NCBI GenBank assembly: GCA_013813185.1
Contig: JACCSD010000138.1
Span: 1 to 8,615 of the forward strand
Source: Burkholderiaceae bacterium
GTDB taxonomy: Bacteria; Pseudomonadota; Gammaproteobacteria; Burkholderiales; Burkholderiaceae_F
Direction of reading: 5' to 3'
Length of the DNA stretch: 8,615 bases
Part shown: one piece after another, positions 1 through 6,547 of the stretch
How positions within the stretch are numbered: position 1 is the stretch's first letter
Layout of the letters: every line of letters begins with the position of its first letter
Translations under genes and position numbers: made by a program
The notes under the pieces: model-generated
What the model was told of the DNA's origin: nothing
Databases searched by the model: none
The model's input: only the letters and a program-made list of their open reading frames with translations

Positions 1-148
1 TCGACGGCACGACGTCGCTTTGAATGATGTGATACAGCGGCAGCCCGAGAATGTCTTCGTAAAAATGCCGAGTCTCTTCAGCATCCTTGCAGCGGTATGC
101 AAAATGGTGCAGGCCGTTGATCGGTGCGGCGTTCGGAACGGTTGACAT
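1..148 (-). CDS. VOC (glyoxalase/dioxygenase fold) family protein, N-terminal part, cut by window edge
   Basis: Reading from the ATG at 148 toward base 1 gives 49 codons beginning MSTVPNAAPINGLHHFAYRC, followed by KDAEETRHFYEDILGLPLYH. The pattern GLHHFAYRCKD..ETRHFYEDILGLPL is the first beta-alpha-beta unit of the vicinal-oxygen-chelate fold. A metal-ligand-like His lies in the first strand, and FYED.LGLPL is the usual helix and strand. A purine-rich GAGAG lies about 7 bases upstream of the ATG and is a plausible ribosome binding site. The rest of the gene is outside the window, so substrate and enzyme class (glyoxalase, extradiol dioxygenase, antibiotic-binding protein) cannot be decided. 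The family call is fairly secure; the specific function is unknown. The gene lies just downstream of a decayed restriction-modification fragment on the same strand, so it probably needs its own promoter in bases 149-240, where I see no clear motif. Confidence 0.78.
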   Translation of the reverse strand, partial: MSTVPNAAPINGLHHFAYRCKDAEETRHFYEDILGLPLYHIIQSDVVPS

Positions 149-240
149 GTCGGTCTCTCAGTGCGCAAGCGCCGCAAGTTTAGGGCTGTCGCCAGCCAAT
201 CAGGAGCGCAAACAAAGTCGTGAAAAGCGGGTGGCGTCCG

Positions 241-599
241 ATCGCGTAGGTTGGTAACCAGCACCAGGCGGCACCGATTCCAGTACTTCGCGACCTGCGC
301 GCTCGCGGCGGTGAAGGCAATCGCCTCGCCAGTGCCTTGACTTCGACCACGCCGCGCGCGGGGGCGGCGACGTTCTTCGGCGCGCACGTCTTGCGATCGA
401 ACTGGTCGGCGGTGAAAAGGCCGCCGTCAGGGTTGCCCGCGCCCAGGCTCTTGAGCTGCATCACGCAGCGCACTCTGAGTTTGAGCGTTTGGCCAATGCC
501 GTCGAGCAGGTTGTCCAGTGCGGTGTAGTAGAAGGTTTCCTTTGTGCTGGCGCCGGAGACGTGCACTCCATGAACGGCGGCAAGGAATAGAGCGAGGAA
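241..599 (-). pseudogene. Remnant of a restriction-modification DNA methylase, N-terminal nuclease region, frameshifted and truncated
   Basis: Two reading frames together give one recognisable domain. The first frame opens after a TAA at 621-623 and reads FLAAVHGVHVSGASTKE, then TFYYTALDNLL, then GAGNPDGGLFTADQF, then PARGVVEVK. The NPDGG...EVK pair (residues 46-47 and 75-77 from the GTG at 566) looks like a PD-(D/E)xK nuclease centre. Near 335-336 the frame breaks. Adding one G (AAGG to AAGGG) joins EVK to GTGEAIAFTAASAQ and then VAKYWNRCRLVLVTNLRD, restoring the expected strand-helix order with no gap. This matches, from memory, the N-terminus of large single-chain (type ISP/IIG-like) R-M methylases, where VTNLRD is followed by FVL and the methylase core. 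Here homology stops after LRD at about 241, and no methylase motif follows. The gene start is also missing: no ATG lies in frame after the stop. I infer a dead defence gene, truncated at both ends. Confidence 0.72.
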
Positions 600-620
600 C
601 GCCTGTCGGCCATTGGCTCG

Positions 621-976
621 TTAGGGACGCGCAGCGAGCAACCTTGTTAGCGCGTCACGCAGCGGAACGAGGTCATCAGTGACGATGCTCCACAACGTGT
701 CGTCGTCGATGCCCAGGTAGCCGTGATCAAGCGGTTCCGAGCCGCGATGATCATCCGCCAGGGCACATCCGCCCCTGCATTGCGCACGTCGCCGGGCACA
801 TGGGTCGCGGCTTCGCCGATCAGTTCGAGGTTTCTAAGCGTCGCGTCGTATCGCATCGGATCGGCCGCGAAGGTCGAGCGATCCAGTCCCTTCGTGTAGG
901 TCAGCGCCCTGTCGCAGAAGACGATCATGTCCTGGACGTAGAAGCGCCATTCGCGTGGCGCGGCAGCGTCAGACAT
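621..976 (-). pseudogene. hepT: HepT-like HEPN ribonuclease toxin (DUF86), frameshifted at the catalytic histidine
   Basis: From the ATG at 976 the frame reads MSDAAAPREWRFYVQDMIVF, then RNLELIGEAATHVP and PWRMIIAARNRLI, the usual HEPN/DUF86 order. The catalytic motif of this family is RX4HXY, within RNRLIHGY. Here R80 is present, but after I84 the frame shifts at about 724-726 and reads TATWAS, ending at a TAA (647-649) after 109 residues. Restoring one C gives HGYLGIDDDTLWSIVTDDL, then VPLRDALTRLLAARP, and a stop at 621-623: 118 residues with a normal DUF86 C-terminus. The loss removes both the catalytic His (H85) and the Tyr (Y87) that MntA modifies in characterised systems. The ATG overlaps the mntA stop by 8 bases (ATGTCTGA), so the two genes were translationally coupled. 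A sequencing error remains possible. Confidence 0.88.
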
Positions 977-1259
977 GGATCGCGTCGCGTTCGACGAACG
1001 GACGCAGTTGCGGGCGCAAGGCCTGTTGGGTGACGAGATCGACGGGGCCGCGCAGCAGATCTTCGAGAAAGAACTGCAAGCCGAAGTAACGCGCCGAGGT
1101 AGCCGGTCCCTCGAACTCGACGAGCATGTCGATGTCACTGTCGGCATGCGACTGTCCACGTGCGCGCGAACCAAATAGCGCCAGGCTGCGCACTCCAAAG
1201 CGCCGCTGCATTTCAGGTTTGTGTTGGCTCAACAAAGCCAAGGTTTCGGTTCGGTTCAT
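969..1259 (-). CDS. mntA: MntA-like minimal nucleotidyltransferase antitoxin
   Basis: A 96-residue protein beginning MNRTETLALLSQHKPEMQRR. It carries the minimal nucleotidyltransferase signature GSX10DXD: G30-S31 in LALFGSRARG, and D42 and D44 in DSDIDMLVEF, with a likely third acidic residue at D74 in GPVDLV. Length and layout fit MNT-domain antitoxins. In characterised MntA-HepT pairs, this protein adds AMP units to a Tyr next to the HEPN active site, which silences the RNase. All visible catalytic residues are present, so the protein looks functional. The ATG at 1259 was preferred over an upstream in-frame start at 1403, because the family begins close to this helix and the upstream extension resembles nothing known. 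It overlaps the following hepT by 8 bases. Since that toxin is frameshifted, mntA may now be an antitoxin without a partner. Upstream bases 1260-1428 show no clear promoter. Confidence 0.9.
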   Translation of the reverse strand: MNRTETLALLSQHKPEMQRRFGVRSLALFGSRARGQSHADSDIDMLVEFEGPATSARYFGLQFFLEDLLRGPVDLVTQQALRPQLRPFVERDAIHV

Positions 1260-1428
1260 GCTCGAATGATGCCGCAAGACCCTGGACCCGTGTTGCGTAA
1301 GCCACCTGCGATGAGCCGCGATGCCGTAATCGAAACCGTATGAAGCGCCACCGCAAGAGACCGAAAAGTGTCGCTCGAAACGTGAGACGCATGCGCCTTC
1401 CAACGCCGGAGCAAACGCCGCCGCAAGC

Positions 1429-2358
1429 TTAAGCCTTGAACGCTTCCTCTATGCGCCGCTTGTCCCAGCCCGGCACCAGCGTCTCGATGAACGAATAGAC
1501 GAAGCCACGCAAGTACGCGCCCTCCTTCACCGCCAGCCGCGTGACATTGCGGCCGAATAAGTGGCCGCACGGCAGTACGATCAATCCATCGCGCTGCGAA
1601 TCGGCGGCTACCCCCGCGACGATGCCGACGCCCATTCCGATCTGCACGTAGGTCTTGATCACATCGGCATCGATGGCTTCGAGCACGATCGACGGCGCAA
1701 TGCTCGCCGCTTCGAATGCGGCGTCGATCTTCGCGCGGCCGGCAAACTGCTGCTCGTAAGTGATCAGCGGGTGACGCCCAAGATCCTTCAACGTGAGCTT
1801 GCCCGGTGTAGTTGCAAATTTCGCGAGTGGGTGATCGCGCGGGATGATCGCCACGTGTTGCCAGTCATACACCGGAATCGACAGCAGGCCGAGATGATCG
1901 GCCAGCGATTCGGTCGCGACACCGATGTCGGCCTGCCCGTGAATCAACATCGATGCAATCTGCGGCGGGTTGGCTTGCAGCAGCTTCAGCCGCACTTGCG
2001 GATACTTGGCAGCGAACGTCTGCACTACGCTGGGCAACACGTAACGCGCTTGCGTGTGCGTCGTGGCGACGCGCAGCGTTCCTTCCGGGCTGCCCGCGTA
2101 ATCGCGCGCCAGTTTTTTCAGGTTGTCGACATCCTGCATGATGCGCTCAGCCGCATCCAGGACCATCTGGCCAGGCGCGGTCAAACCCTTCACGCGTTTG
2201 CCGTGGCGCGCGAAGATAGGCACGCCCAGCTCGGCTTCCAGGTCGATAATCGCTTTCGATATACCGGGTTGCGACGTGTGCAATGCGCGCGCCGCCTCGG
2301 TCAGACTGAACTTGTGGCGCGCCGCCTCACGCAGGAAACGAAACTGCTGCAAGTTCAC
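1429..2358 (-). CDS. LysR-family transcriptional regulator, CysB/Cbl/SsuR-like
   Basis: A 309-residue LysR-type regulator. Residues 1-60 form the winged helix-turn-helix (MNLQQFRFLREAARHKFSLT, then TSQPGISKAI, then LGVPIFARHGKRVKGLT). Residues 90-290 form the effector-binding domain. The sulfate-contact positions of CysB are kept in place: T100, T102 and Q103 in VATTHTQARYVLP, T149 in GVATE, and T200 in LITYEQQFAGR. The segment EAIDADVIKTYV is also typical of CysB. The C-terminal GHLFGRNVTRLAVKEGAYLR is closer, from memory, to SsuR-type regulators of organosulfur use in Burkholderia than to housekeeping CysB. The likely role is control of sulfur assimilation or sulfonate/sulfate-ester use, responding to sulfate or a thiol precursor. 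The start is GTG at 2358, chosen because MN(L/F)QQ(F/L)RF is the conserved family start; purine-rich GAGAAAG precedes it. It is divergent from nrdJ and may autoregulate. Confidence 0.9.
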   Translation of the reverse strand: MNLQQFRFLREAARHKFSLTEAARALHTSQPGISKAIIDLEAELGVPIFARHGKRVKGLTAPGQMVLDAAERIMQDVDNLKKLARDYAGSPEGTLRVATTHTQARYVLPSVVQTFAAKYPQVRLKLLQANPPQIASMLIHGQADIGVATESLADHLGLLSIPVYDWQHVAIIPRDHPLAKFATTPGKLTLKDLGRHPLITYEQQFAGRAKIDAAFEAASIAPSIVLEAIDADVIKTYVQIGMGVGIVAGVAADSQRDGLIVLPCGHLFGRNVTRLAVKEGAYLRGFVYSFIETLVPGWDKRRIEEAFKA

Positions 2359-2457
2359 GCAAACTTTCTCATTGATATGACAGAAGCGAGTTTATAGGGC
2401 CGGCATTGTGAGAAAATTTCGCCTTAGCGGAGGCAGCAAATTTCATGAAGCTTGCTT
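2359..2457. promoter_or_regulatory. Divergent promoter region between the CysB-like regulator and nrdJ
   Basis: These 99 bases are AT-richer than their surroundings and must hold both divergent promoters. On the minus strand a TATAAA (2391-2396) is a candidate -10 for the regulator. On the plus strand, TTGATA (2372-2377) and TATAGG (2393-2398), 15 bases apart, are a weak candidate pair for nrdJ. LysR-type regulators usually bind such divergent regions at T-N11-A sites, and CysB types prefer AT-rich blocks. I cannot fix a specific operator. The region is too short for a cobalamin riboswitch, and I saw no B12-box-like sequence. Confidence 0.4.
2429..2433 (+). promoter_or_regulatory. Strong Shine-Dalgarno GGAGG, displaced from the nrdJ start
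   Basis: GGAGG ends 11 bases before an ATG at 2445 that is out of frame with nrdJ and gives only MKLAYEA before a TGA at 2466-2468. The in-frame nrdJ ATG at 2458 lies 24 bases from the GGAGG, too far for direct use. An in-frame TTG at 2452 is 18 bases away. A short stem (GCCT 2421-2424 with AGGC 2431-2434) could partly cover the site. Because the mini-ORF stop overlaps the region just after the nrdJ ATG, reinitiation or coupling is possible. Confidence 0.6.
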
Positions 2458-2467
2458 ATGAAGCTTG
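2445..2467 (+). repeat. 10-bp direct repeat at 13-bp spacing across the nrdJ start
   Basis: ATGAAGCTTG occurs at 2445-2454 and again, identical, at 2458-2467, separated by CTT. Removing one 13-bp unit would put the nrdJ ATG exactly 11 bases after the GGAGG, suggesting a tandem duplication of the start codon region. The two AAGCTT copies (2448-2453 and 2461-2466) are self-complementary and could pair as a 6-bp stem, leaving GCTTATG, with the true start codon, in the loop. Confidence 0.8.
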
Positions 2468-5304
2468 ACCGGGCCCAACTGCTGCTCGACGAGCAGCCAA
2501 TTTCAATAGACGTACTGCTCGAAAAGTACGCCAAAGGCGGCGAGCAGACGGTCGACGAAGTGCGCCGCCGCGTCGCGCGCGGGCTTGCGCAGGTCGAGAA
2601 ACCCGAGCTGCGACACACGTGGGAACAGCGCTTCTATGAAGCGATGGTCGACGGGTTCATTCCCGGCGGGCGCGTCAATTCGGCCGCGGGTACCGGCATC
2701 GCGGCGACGTTAATCAATTGCTTCGTGCAGCCCGTCGGCGATGCGATCAGCGGTGTCGACGATGGCGTGCCCTCTATATATCTGGCGCTGAATCAGGCGG
2801 CCGAAACGATGCGGCGCGGCGGCGGTGTCGGCTACGACTTCTCGCCGATTCGTCCGAAGACCGCGCGCGTGCGCGGCACGCATTCGCGCGCCAGCGGCCC
2901 GATCTCCTACATGCGCGTGTTCGACAAGAGCTGCGAAACGCTCGAATCGGCGGGCGCGCGGCGCGGCGCTCAAATGGGCGTGCTGCGATGTGATCACCCG
3001 GATATCGAGGAATTCATTAACGCCAAGCGCGACGGCTCGCTTGCGAACTTCAACATGTCGGTGGCGATTACCGATGCGTTCATGCGCGCGGTAGAGAGCG
3101 ACGGTGAGATCGAGCTATGGCACGCGGCCGAGCCATTCGATACGTCGAACAGTTATCAACGCCAGGACGGCACGTGGATGTATCGCAAGGCGAGTGCGCG
3201 CGAGCTGTTCGACCAGATCATGCGGTCGACGTATAGCCACGCCGAGCCGGGTGTGATGTTCATCGATCGCGTGAACAACGACAACAACCTGTCGTACTGC
3301 GAAACGATCGTAGCCAGTAATCCATGCGGCGAACAATTTTTGCCTGCGTACGGCTGCTGCTGCCTTGGTTCGATCAATCTGACGAAGTTCGTTAACAATC
3401 CGTTCGGCGAGCAGGCGTCGTTCGATTTCGACAAGTTCCGTGACGTTTCCAGAGTCTCGACACGCGCGCTCGACAACGTGCTCGATGCAACGCTGTGGCC
3501 ACTGCAGGAACAAGCGGACGAGGCATCAAACAAGCGCCGCATCGGGCTAGGCTTCACCGGGCTTGGCAATGCACTGACGATGCTCGGCCTGCGTTACGAC
3601 AGCGACGCGGGACGCAGCATGGCGGCCGACATCGCACGTACGATGCGCGACTCAGCGTACGAAGCGTCGGCGGAGCTTGCGCAGGAGAAAGGCGCGTTTC
3701 CGTTGTTCGACGCAGAAAAATTCCTGGCGTCGCCGCATTGCGCTTCGCGCCTTCCAGAGCAACTGAAGAGCGGGATCCGCGCAAACGGCATCCGCAACTC
3801 CCATCTGTTGTCGATCGCGCCGACCGGCACGATCTCGCTTGCTTTCGCGAGCAACGCGTCCGGCGGCATCGAGCCGACCTTTTCGTGGACGTACGTGCGC
3901 AAGAAGCGCATGCCGGATGGCACCAAGCAGGAATACGCAGTCGAGGACTACGCGTACCGGCTGTACCGGCGCATGGGCGGCAACGAGCGCGATCTTCCAT
4001 CCGCCTTCGTGAGCGCGATGCAGATGCCGGCGCGCGATCACATGCGGATGAGCGCGACGGTGCAGCCGTACATCGACGCCGCGATCAGCAAGACCGTCAA
4101 TGTGCCGGAGGACTATCCGTTCGAGGAATTCAAGAGCCTGTATCTCGAGGCGTGGCACGCGGGACTGAAAGGCATCACGACTTACCGGCCGAACAATGTG
4201 ATCGGCTCGGTGCTCGAGGTCACAAAGGATTCACGAGCGCGCGAACCACAGGATCTGAAGGACGATCCCGATCGCCGAGTGCGGCTCGATTCGACGCCCG
4301 AACCGGCGCTTGAAAGTCTCAAGTGGCCGGGCCGTCCGGATCTGGCCGGCGGCAATCTCGCGTGGACCTACATGGTCGAGATTCCCGAACGCAGGGAATC
4401 GTTCGCGATCTTTATTGGGCAAGTCGGTGAGCCTCCGGTGCCGTTCGAGGTGTGGGTCAACGGTGCCGAACAGCCGCGCGGCCTCGGGGCCATCGCGAAA
4501 GCATTGTCGATGGACATGCGCAGTGAAGACCGCGCCTGGCTGAAGATGAAACTCGATGCGCTGGCGCGTGCGCGCGATGAACAGGGCTTTGCGATTCCGA
4601 TGCCACCGAGCGGCGAGCGTCAATGGCAAAGCGGTGTCGTCTCGGCGTTTGCCAACATAGTGAGCCTGCGCTGCGAGCAGCTCGGCGTGTTCGACCATCT
4701 AGATCAGCACGCAACGCCGATGCTCAACGCGTTGTTCTCGAAGAAGGAACCGAAAGCCGGCCCGCTCGGCACGATGAGCTGGACCGTCGACATTTCGAAC
4801 GCGAACACCGGCGATGACTTCGTATTGGGCGTCAAGGAGTTGCACCTGCCCGATGGCAGCCGGCGTCCGTATTCGATCTGGCTCGCCGGCGAATACCCGA
4901 AGGTGCTCGACGGCCTGTGCAAGCTGATCTCGCTCGACATGCGCGTCGTCGATGCAAACTGGATCGGGCTCAAGCTGAAGAAGCTGCTGAACTTCGGCGA
5001 GCAGAACGGCGAGTTCTGGGCCCCGATGCCGGGCGCAGAACGGTCGACACAATATCCGAGCACCGTTGCCTACATTGCCACGTTGCTGCTGCATCGCTAC
5101 AAAGTGCTCGGCATCCTCGACGACGAAGGCCGCGCGATTCAGTCGGCCGGAATCCTGGCGCTACCGAATGCAGTGAAGCTGATCGACCACGAAAGCGCGC
5201 CGATCAAGGGCAAGGTATGTCCGAGCTGCAGCGCCGCCGCGATGATCAAGCGTGACGGCTGCGAGTTCTGCACCGCGTGCGGCTTCACCGGCCATTGCTC
5301 CTAG
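2458..5304 (+). CDS. nrdJ: Class II adenosylcobalamin-dependent ribonucleoside-diphosphate reductase
   Basis: A 948-residue B12-dependent ribonucleotide reductase, which makes deoxyribonucleotides in the cytoplasm with or without oxygen. Signatures, numbered from the ATG at 2458: N-terminal redox cysteine C88 in INCFVQPVG; nucleotide-binding glycine loop RRGGGVGYDF (119-128); radical-site finger loop NPCGEQFLPAYG with N288, C290 and E292; partner redox cysteine C301 within a CCC run (300-302) before LGSINL; phosphate-binding PTGTIS (455-460). Two TSCPD-like modules follow (about 632-745 and 771-891), sharing the W(T)..I...F.....S(L/I)DMR pattern. The C-terminus is a zinc ribbon (C921, C924, C938, C941, with C935 and C947), thought to pass electrons from thioredoxin to the active site in this family. 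The ATG at 2458 or the in-frame TTG at 2452 is the start; no upstream in-frame option fits. No frameshift or missing catalytic residue is visible. No metal-radical NrdB subunit is needed for this class, and none is nearby. Confidence 0.95.
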   Translation: MKLDRAQLLLDEQPISIDVLLEKYAKGGEQTVDEVRRRVARGLAQVEKPELRHTWEQRFYEAMVDGFIPGGRVNSAAGTGIAATLINCFVQPVGDAISGVDDGVPSIYLALNQAAETMRRGGGVGYDFSPIRPKTARVRGTHSRASGPISYMRVFDKSCETLESAGARRGAQMGVLRCDHPDIEEFINAKRDGSLANFNMSVAITDAFMRAVESDGEIELWHAAEPFDTSNSYQRQDGTWMYRKASARELFDQIMRSTYSHAEPGVMFIDRVNNDNNLSYCETIVASNPCGEQFLPAYGCCCLGSINLTKFVNNPFGEQASFDFDKFRDVSRVSTRALDNVLDATLWPLQEQADEASNKRRIGLGFTGLGNALTMLGLRYDSDAGRSMAADIARTMRDSAYEASAELAQEKGAFPLFDAEKFLASPHCASRLPEQLKSGIRANGIRNSHLLSIAPTGTISLAFASNASGGIEPTFSWTYVRKKRMPDGTKQEYAVEDYAYRLYRRMGGNERDLPSAFVSAMQMPARDHMRMSATVQPYIDAAISKTVNVPEDYPFEEFKSLYLEAWHAGLKGITTYRPNNVIGSVLEVTKDSRAREPQDLKDDPDRRVRLDSTPEPALESLKWPGRPDLAGGNLAWTYMVEIPERRESFAIFIGQVGEPPVPFEVWVNGAEQPRGLGAIAKALSMDMRSEDRAWLKMKLDALARARDEQGFAIPMPPSGERQWQSGVVSAFANIVSLRCEQLGVFDHLDQHATPMLNALFSKKEPKAGPLGTMSWTVDISNANTGDDFVLGVKELHLPDGSRRPYSIWLAGEYPKVLDGLCKLISLDMRVVDANWIGLKLKKLLNFGEQNGEFWAPMPGAERSTQYPSTVAYIATLLLHRYKVLGILDDEGRAIQSAGILALPNAVKLIDHESAPIKGKVCPSCSAAAMIKRDGCEFCTACGFTGHCS

Positions 5305-5340
5305 CCCCCGCCGACTAGCTCCAAGAATGTCCGTGGAATT

Positions 5341-5403
5341 TCGCATAAGCGCAGTTTCAGACGCCATAAAGCAAGACTGAGACGGCATAAGTCGAGACGT
5401 CTT
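5341..5403 (+). repeat. Three degenerate 21-bp direct repeats downstream of nrdJ
   Basis: CATAA occurs at 5344-5348, 5365-5369 and 5386-5390, exactly 21 bases apart. Copies start at 5341, 5362 and 5383. All three share CATAA and an AG at unit positions 13-14, and neighbouring pairs share more (GACG(C/G)CATAA in units two and three, AGA in units one and two). This is two helical turns per unit. A TGTCCGTGG tract begins at 5328, just before the first copy. The array might be a repeat-bearing end of an insertion sequence or a protein-binding array. No transposase gene is visible. Confidence 0.5.
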
Positions 5404-5420
5404 CGTTGGAAGGCGTTCTC
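5394..5420 (+). terminator. Candidate hairpin terminator after nrdJ
   Basis: GAGACGTCTTC (5394-5404) pairs with GAAGGCG-TCTC (5409-5420) around a GTTG loop. This makes an 11-bp stem with one T-G wobble and one bulged T at 5416 or 5417. No T-run follows, so it would be a weak intrinsic terminator. It sits between convergent genes and overlaps the end of the 21-bp repeat array. Confidence 0.3.
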
Positions 5421-5524
5421 GCGTGCCCATGCGGGTAGCGGCGAGGCTGATTTTGCTACGCGCGCTTGAGCAATCCCCTAGCGTTCGGTCGCCGCGACGC
5501 GACGGTATCCCCGGGGCCGCAATT

Positions 5525-6511
5525 TCAATCGGCCGCGCTTGATGCTCGCGCCCGGTCGCCATCGTCTTTGGGCATGCGCATCTCGATCGCCGGGAAGCCC
5601 ACGATGTCGTAGGTGGCCGAGGCGATGCCGATGCCGGCCGCATCGAGCTCGTCGACGATGAATCGGCTCATCGCGTCCTTCGCGGCTCGAATCCGGTGCG
5701 TGCCGACGATGAAGCGGACCGTGAGCTCCAGCCAGTTGTCGGTGATGCGGAAAAAGACGCGAGGCTTGAGATCGAATGCCACGATCGAGAAGCGCCTTTC
5801 CAGGTCTGCCTTCGCGTCGGCGGCAATGGCAGCTGGATCTTCGCCGTGGCGCCGCGCTGCCTCGAGCAGGATCTCCTCGACTCGGCGGCGGTCGTCCTTG
5901 TAAGTGATCGGAATGGTCATCTCCTCCCAGATGAACGGAAAGTCGCGCGTGTAGTTGAAGACCGGATCGCTGAAGATCCTGGCATTGCTGACCGTAACGA
6001 TCCGGCCCGTGAACTGCCGGCTCTTCACCCACATGGCCGGGTCGGCCGCCTGCACGCTGGGGGGCTGGCCCATTTCCATGATCGTGGTCTGGATGAAGCC
6101 GAGCCGCAGGACGTCGCCGCGCACGCCGCCCATCGAGATGCGGTCGCCGACGGTGAAGGTGGCGCCGCGAAGGATGACGAAGTAGCCGGCGAAGGCGGTG
6201 ATGACCTGCTGCAGCGCGAACGCCAGGCCGGCCGACATCAGTCCGAAGGCGGTCGTCAGCCGCGTCGGATCGTTGAACCAGATCGAGAGAAGCCCGAGGA
6301 TGAGGACGATGGCGGCGACGAGGCTGATCGCCTGCCGGGTCCAGAACCGGGTCTGCTCGCTGGCATGATCGGTTCGGCTAGTGACGAGGCGCGTGGCCCA
6401 GCGGGCAAACGCGCCGAAGAGCAGCACGGCAAAGATGAAGACAAACGAGAGAAGGAGCTTCTGGCCGTTTTCAGCGTTGAGGCCTACCCACTTGATGCCA
6501 AGAAATTCCAT
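5525..6511 (-). CDS. MscS-family small-conductance mechanosensitive channel
   Basis: A 328-residue inner-membrane protein that opens under membrane tension to release solutes during osmotic downshift. Three hydrophobic segments are visible: about 17-37 (LLLSFVFIFAVLLFGAF), 61-79 (AISLVAAIVLILGLLSIWF) and a pore-type TM3 at 88-115 (GLMSAGLAFALQQVITAFAG, then YFVILRG), with the family's spaced Gly/Ala. The beta domain follows with FTVGDRISMGG (119-129; MscS-like VGD motif) and VTVSNARIFSDPVFNYTRD (172-190). The rest is the cytoplasmic alpha/beta cage. The C-terminal tail is short and charged. The length fits plain MscS rather than the long MscK type. The ATG at 6511 has AAAGG about 8 bases upstream. 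It lies on the same strand as the GH94 gene and the thioredoxin-like fragment, 141 bases after the latter, so co-transcription is possible. It is convergent with nrdJ. The ion versus metabolite preference is not readable from sequence. Confidence 0.92.
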   Translation of the reverse strand: MEFLGIKWVGLNAENGQKLLLSFVFIFAVLLFGAFARWATRLVTSRTDHASEQTRFWTRQAISLVAAIVLILGLLSIWFNDPTRLTTAFGLMSAGLAFALQQVITAFAGYFVILRGATFTVGDRISMGGVRGDVLRLGFIQTTIMEMGQPPSVQAADPAMWVKSRQFTGRIVTVSNARIFSDPVFNYTRDFPFIWEEMTIPITYKDDRRRVEEILLEAARRHGEDPAAIAADAKADLERRFSIVAFDLKPRVFFRITDNWLELTVRFIVGTHRIRAAKDAMSRFIVDELDAAGIGIASATYDIVGFPAIEMRMPKDDGDRARASSAAD

Positions 6512-6531
6512 CGGACCTTTCGCTTGCGAGT

Positions 6532-6547
6532 GCCTGCCTCAGCAGGC
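6532..6547 (-). other. Perfect short hairpin upstream of the MscS gene
   Basis: GCCTGC-CTCA-GCAGGC on the plus strand forms a perfect 6-bp GC-rich stem with a 4-base loop. On the minus strand it lies after the thioredoxin-like fragment and about 20 bases before the channel ATG. With no T-run it is a weak terminator at best. It could instead shape the leader of the channel mRNA. Confidence 0.35.

Noticed and set aside
1260..1403. N-terminal extension of MntA from an upstream in-frame ATG at 1403
   Set aside because: The extra 48 residues show no relation to nucleotidyltransferases, and the ATG at 1259 fits the family length.
2355..2372. Mini-ORF ATGAGAAAGTTTGCGTGA overlapping the GTG start of the CysB-like gene
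   Set aside because: It has no Shine-Dalgarno of its own, and the same purines serve the GTG start. The conserved family N-terminus supports GTG 2358.
2359..2457. Cobalamin riboswitch upstream of the B12-dependent reductase
   Set aside because: The region is under 100 bases, while such riboswitches need about 200, and no B12-box-like sequence was seen.
5488..5503. GTCGC-CGCGAC-GCGAC hairpin after the channel gene as a terminator
   Set aside because: Only 5 bp of stem, no T-run, and common by chance in DNA this rich in CG steps.
5421..5524. Possible transposase remnant between nrdJ and the channel gene
   Set aside because: Short open frames exist on the plus strand, but none shows a transposase motif, and they continue antisense into the channel gene as expected of GC-rich shadow frames.
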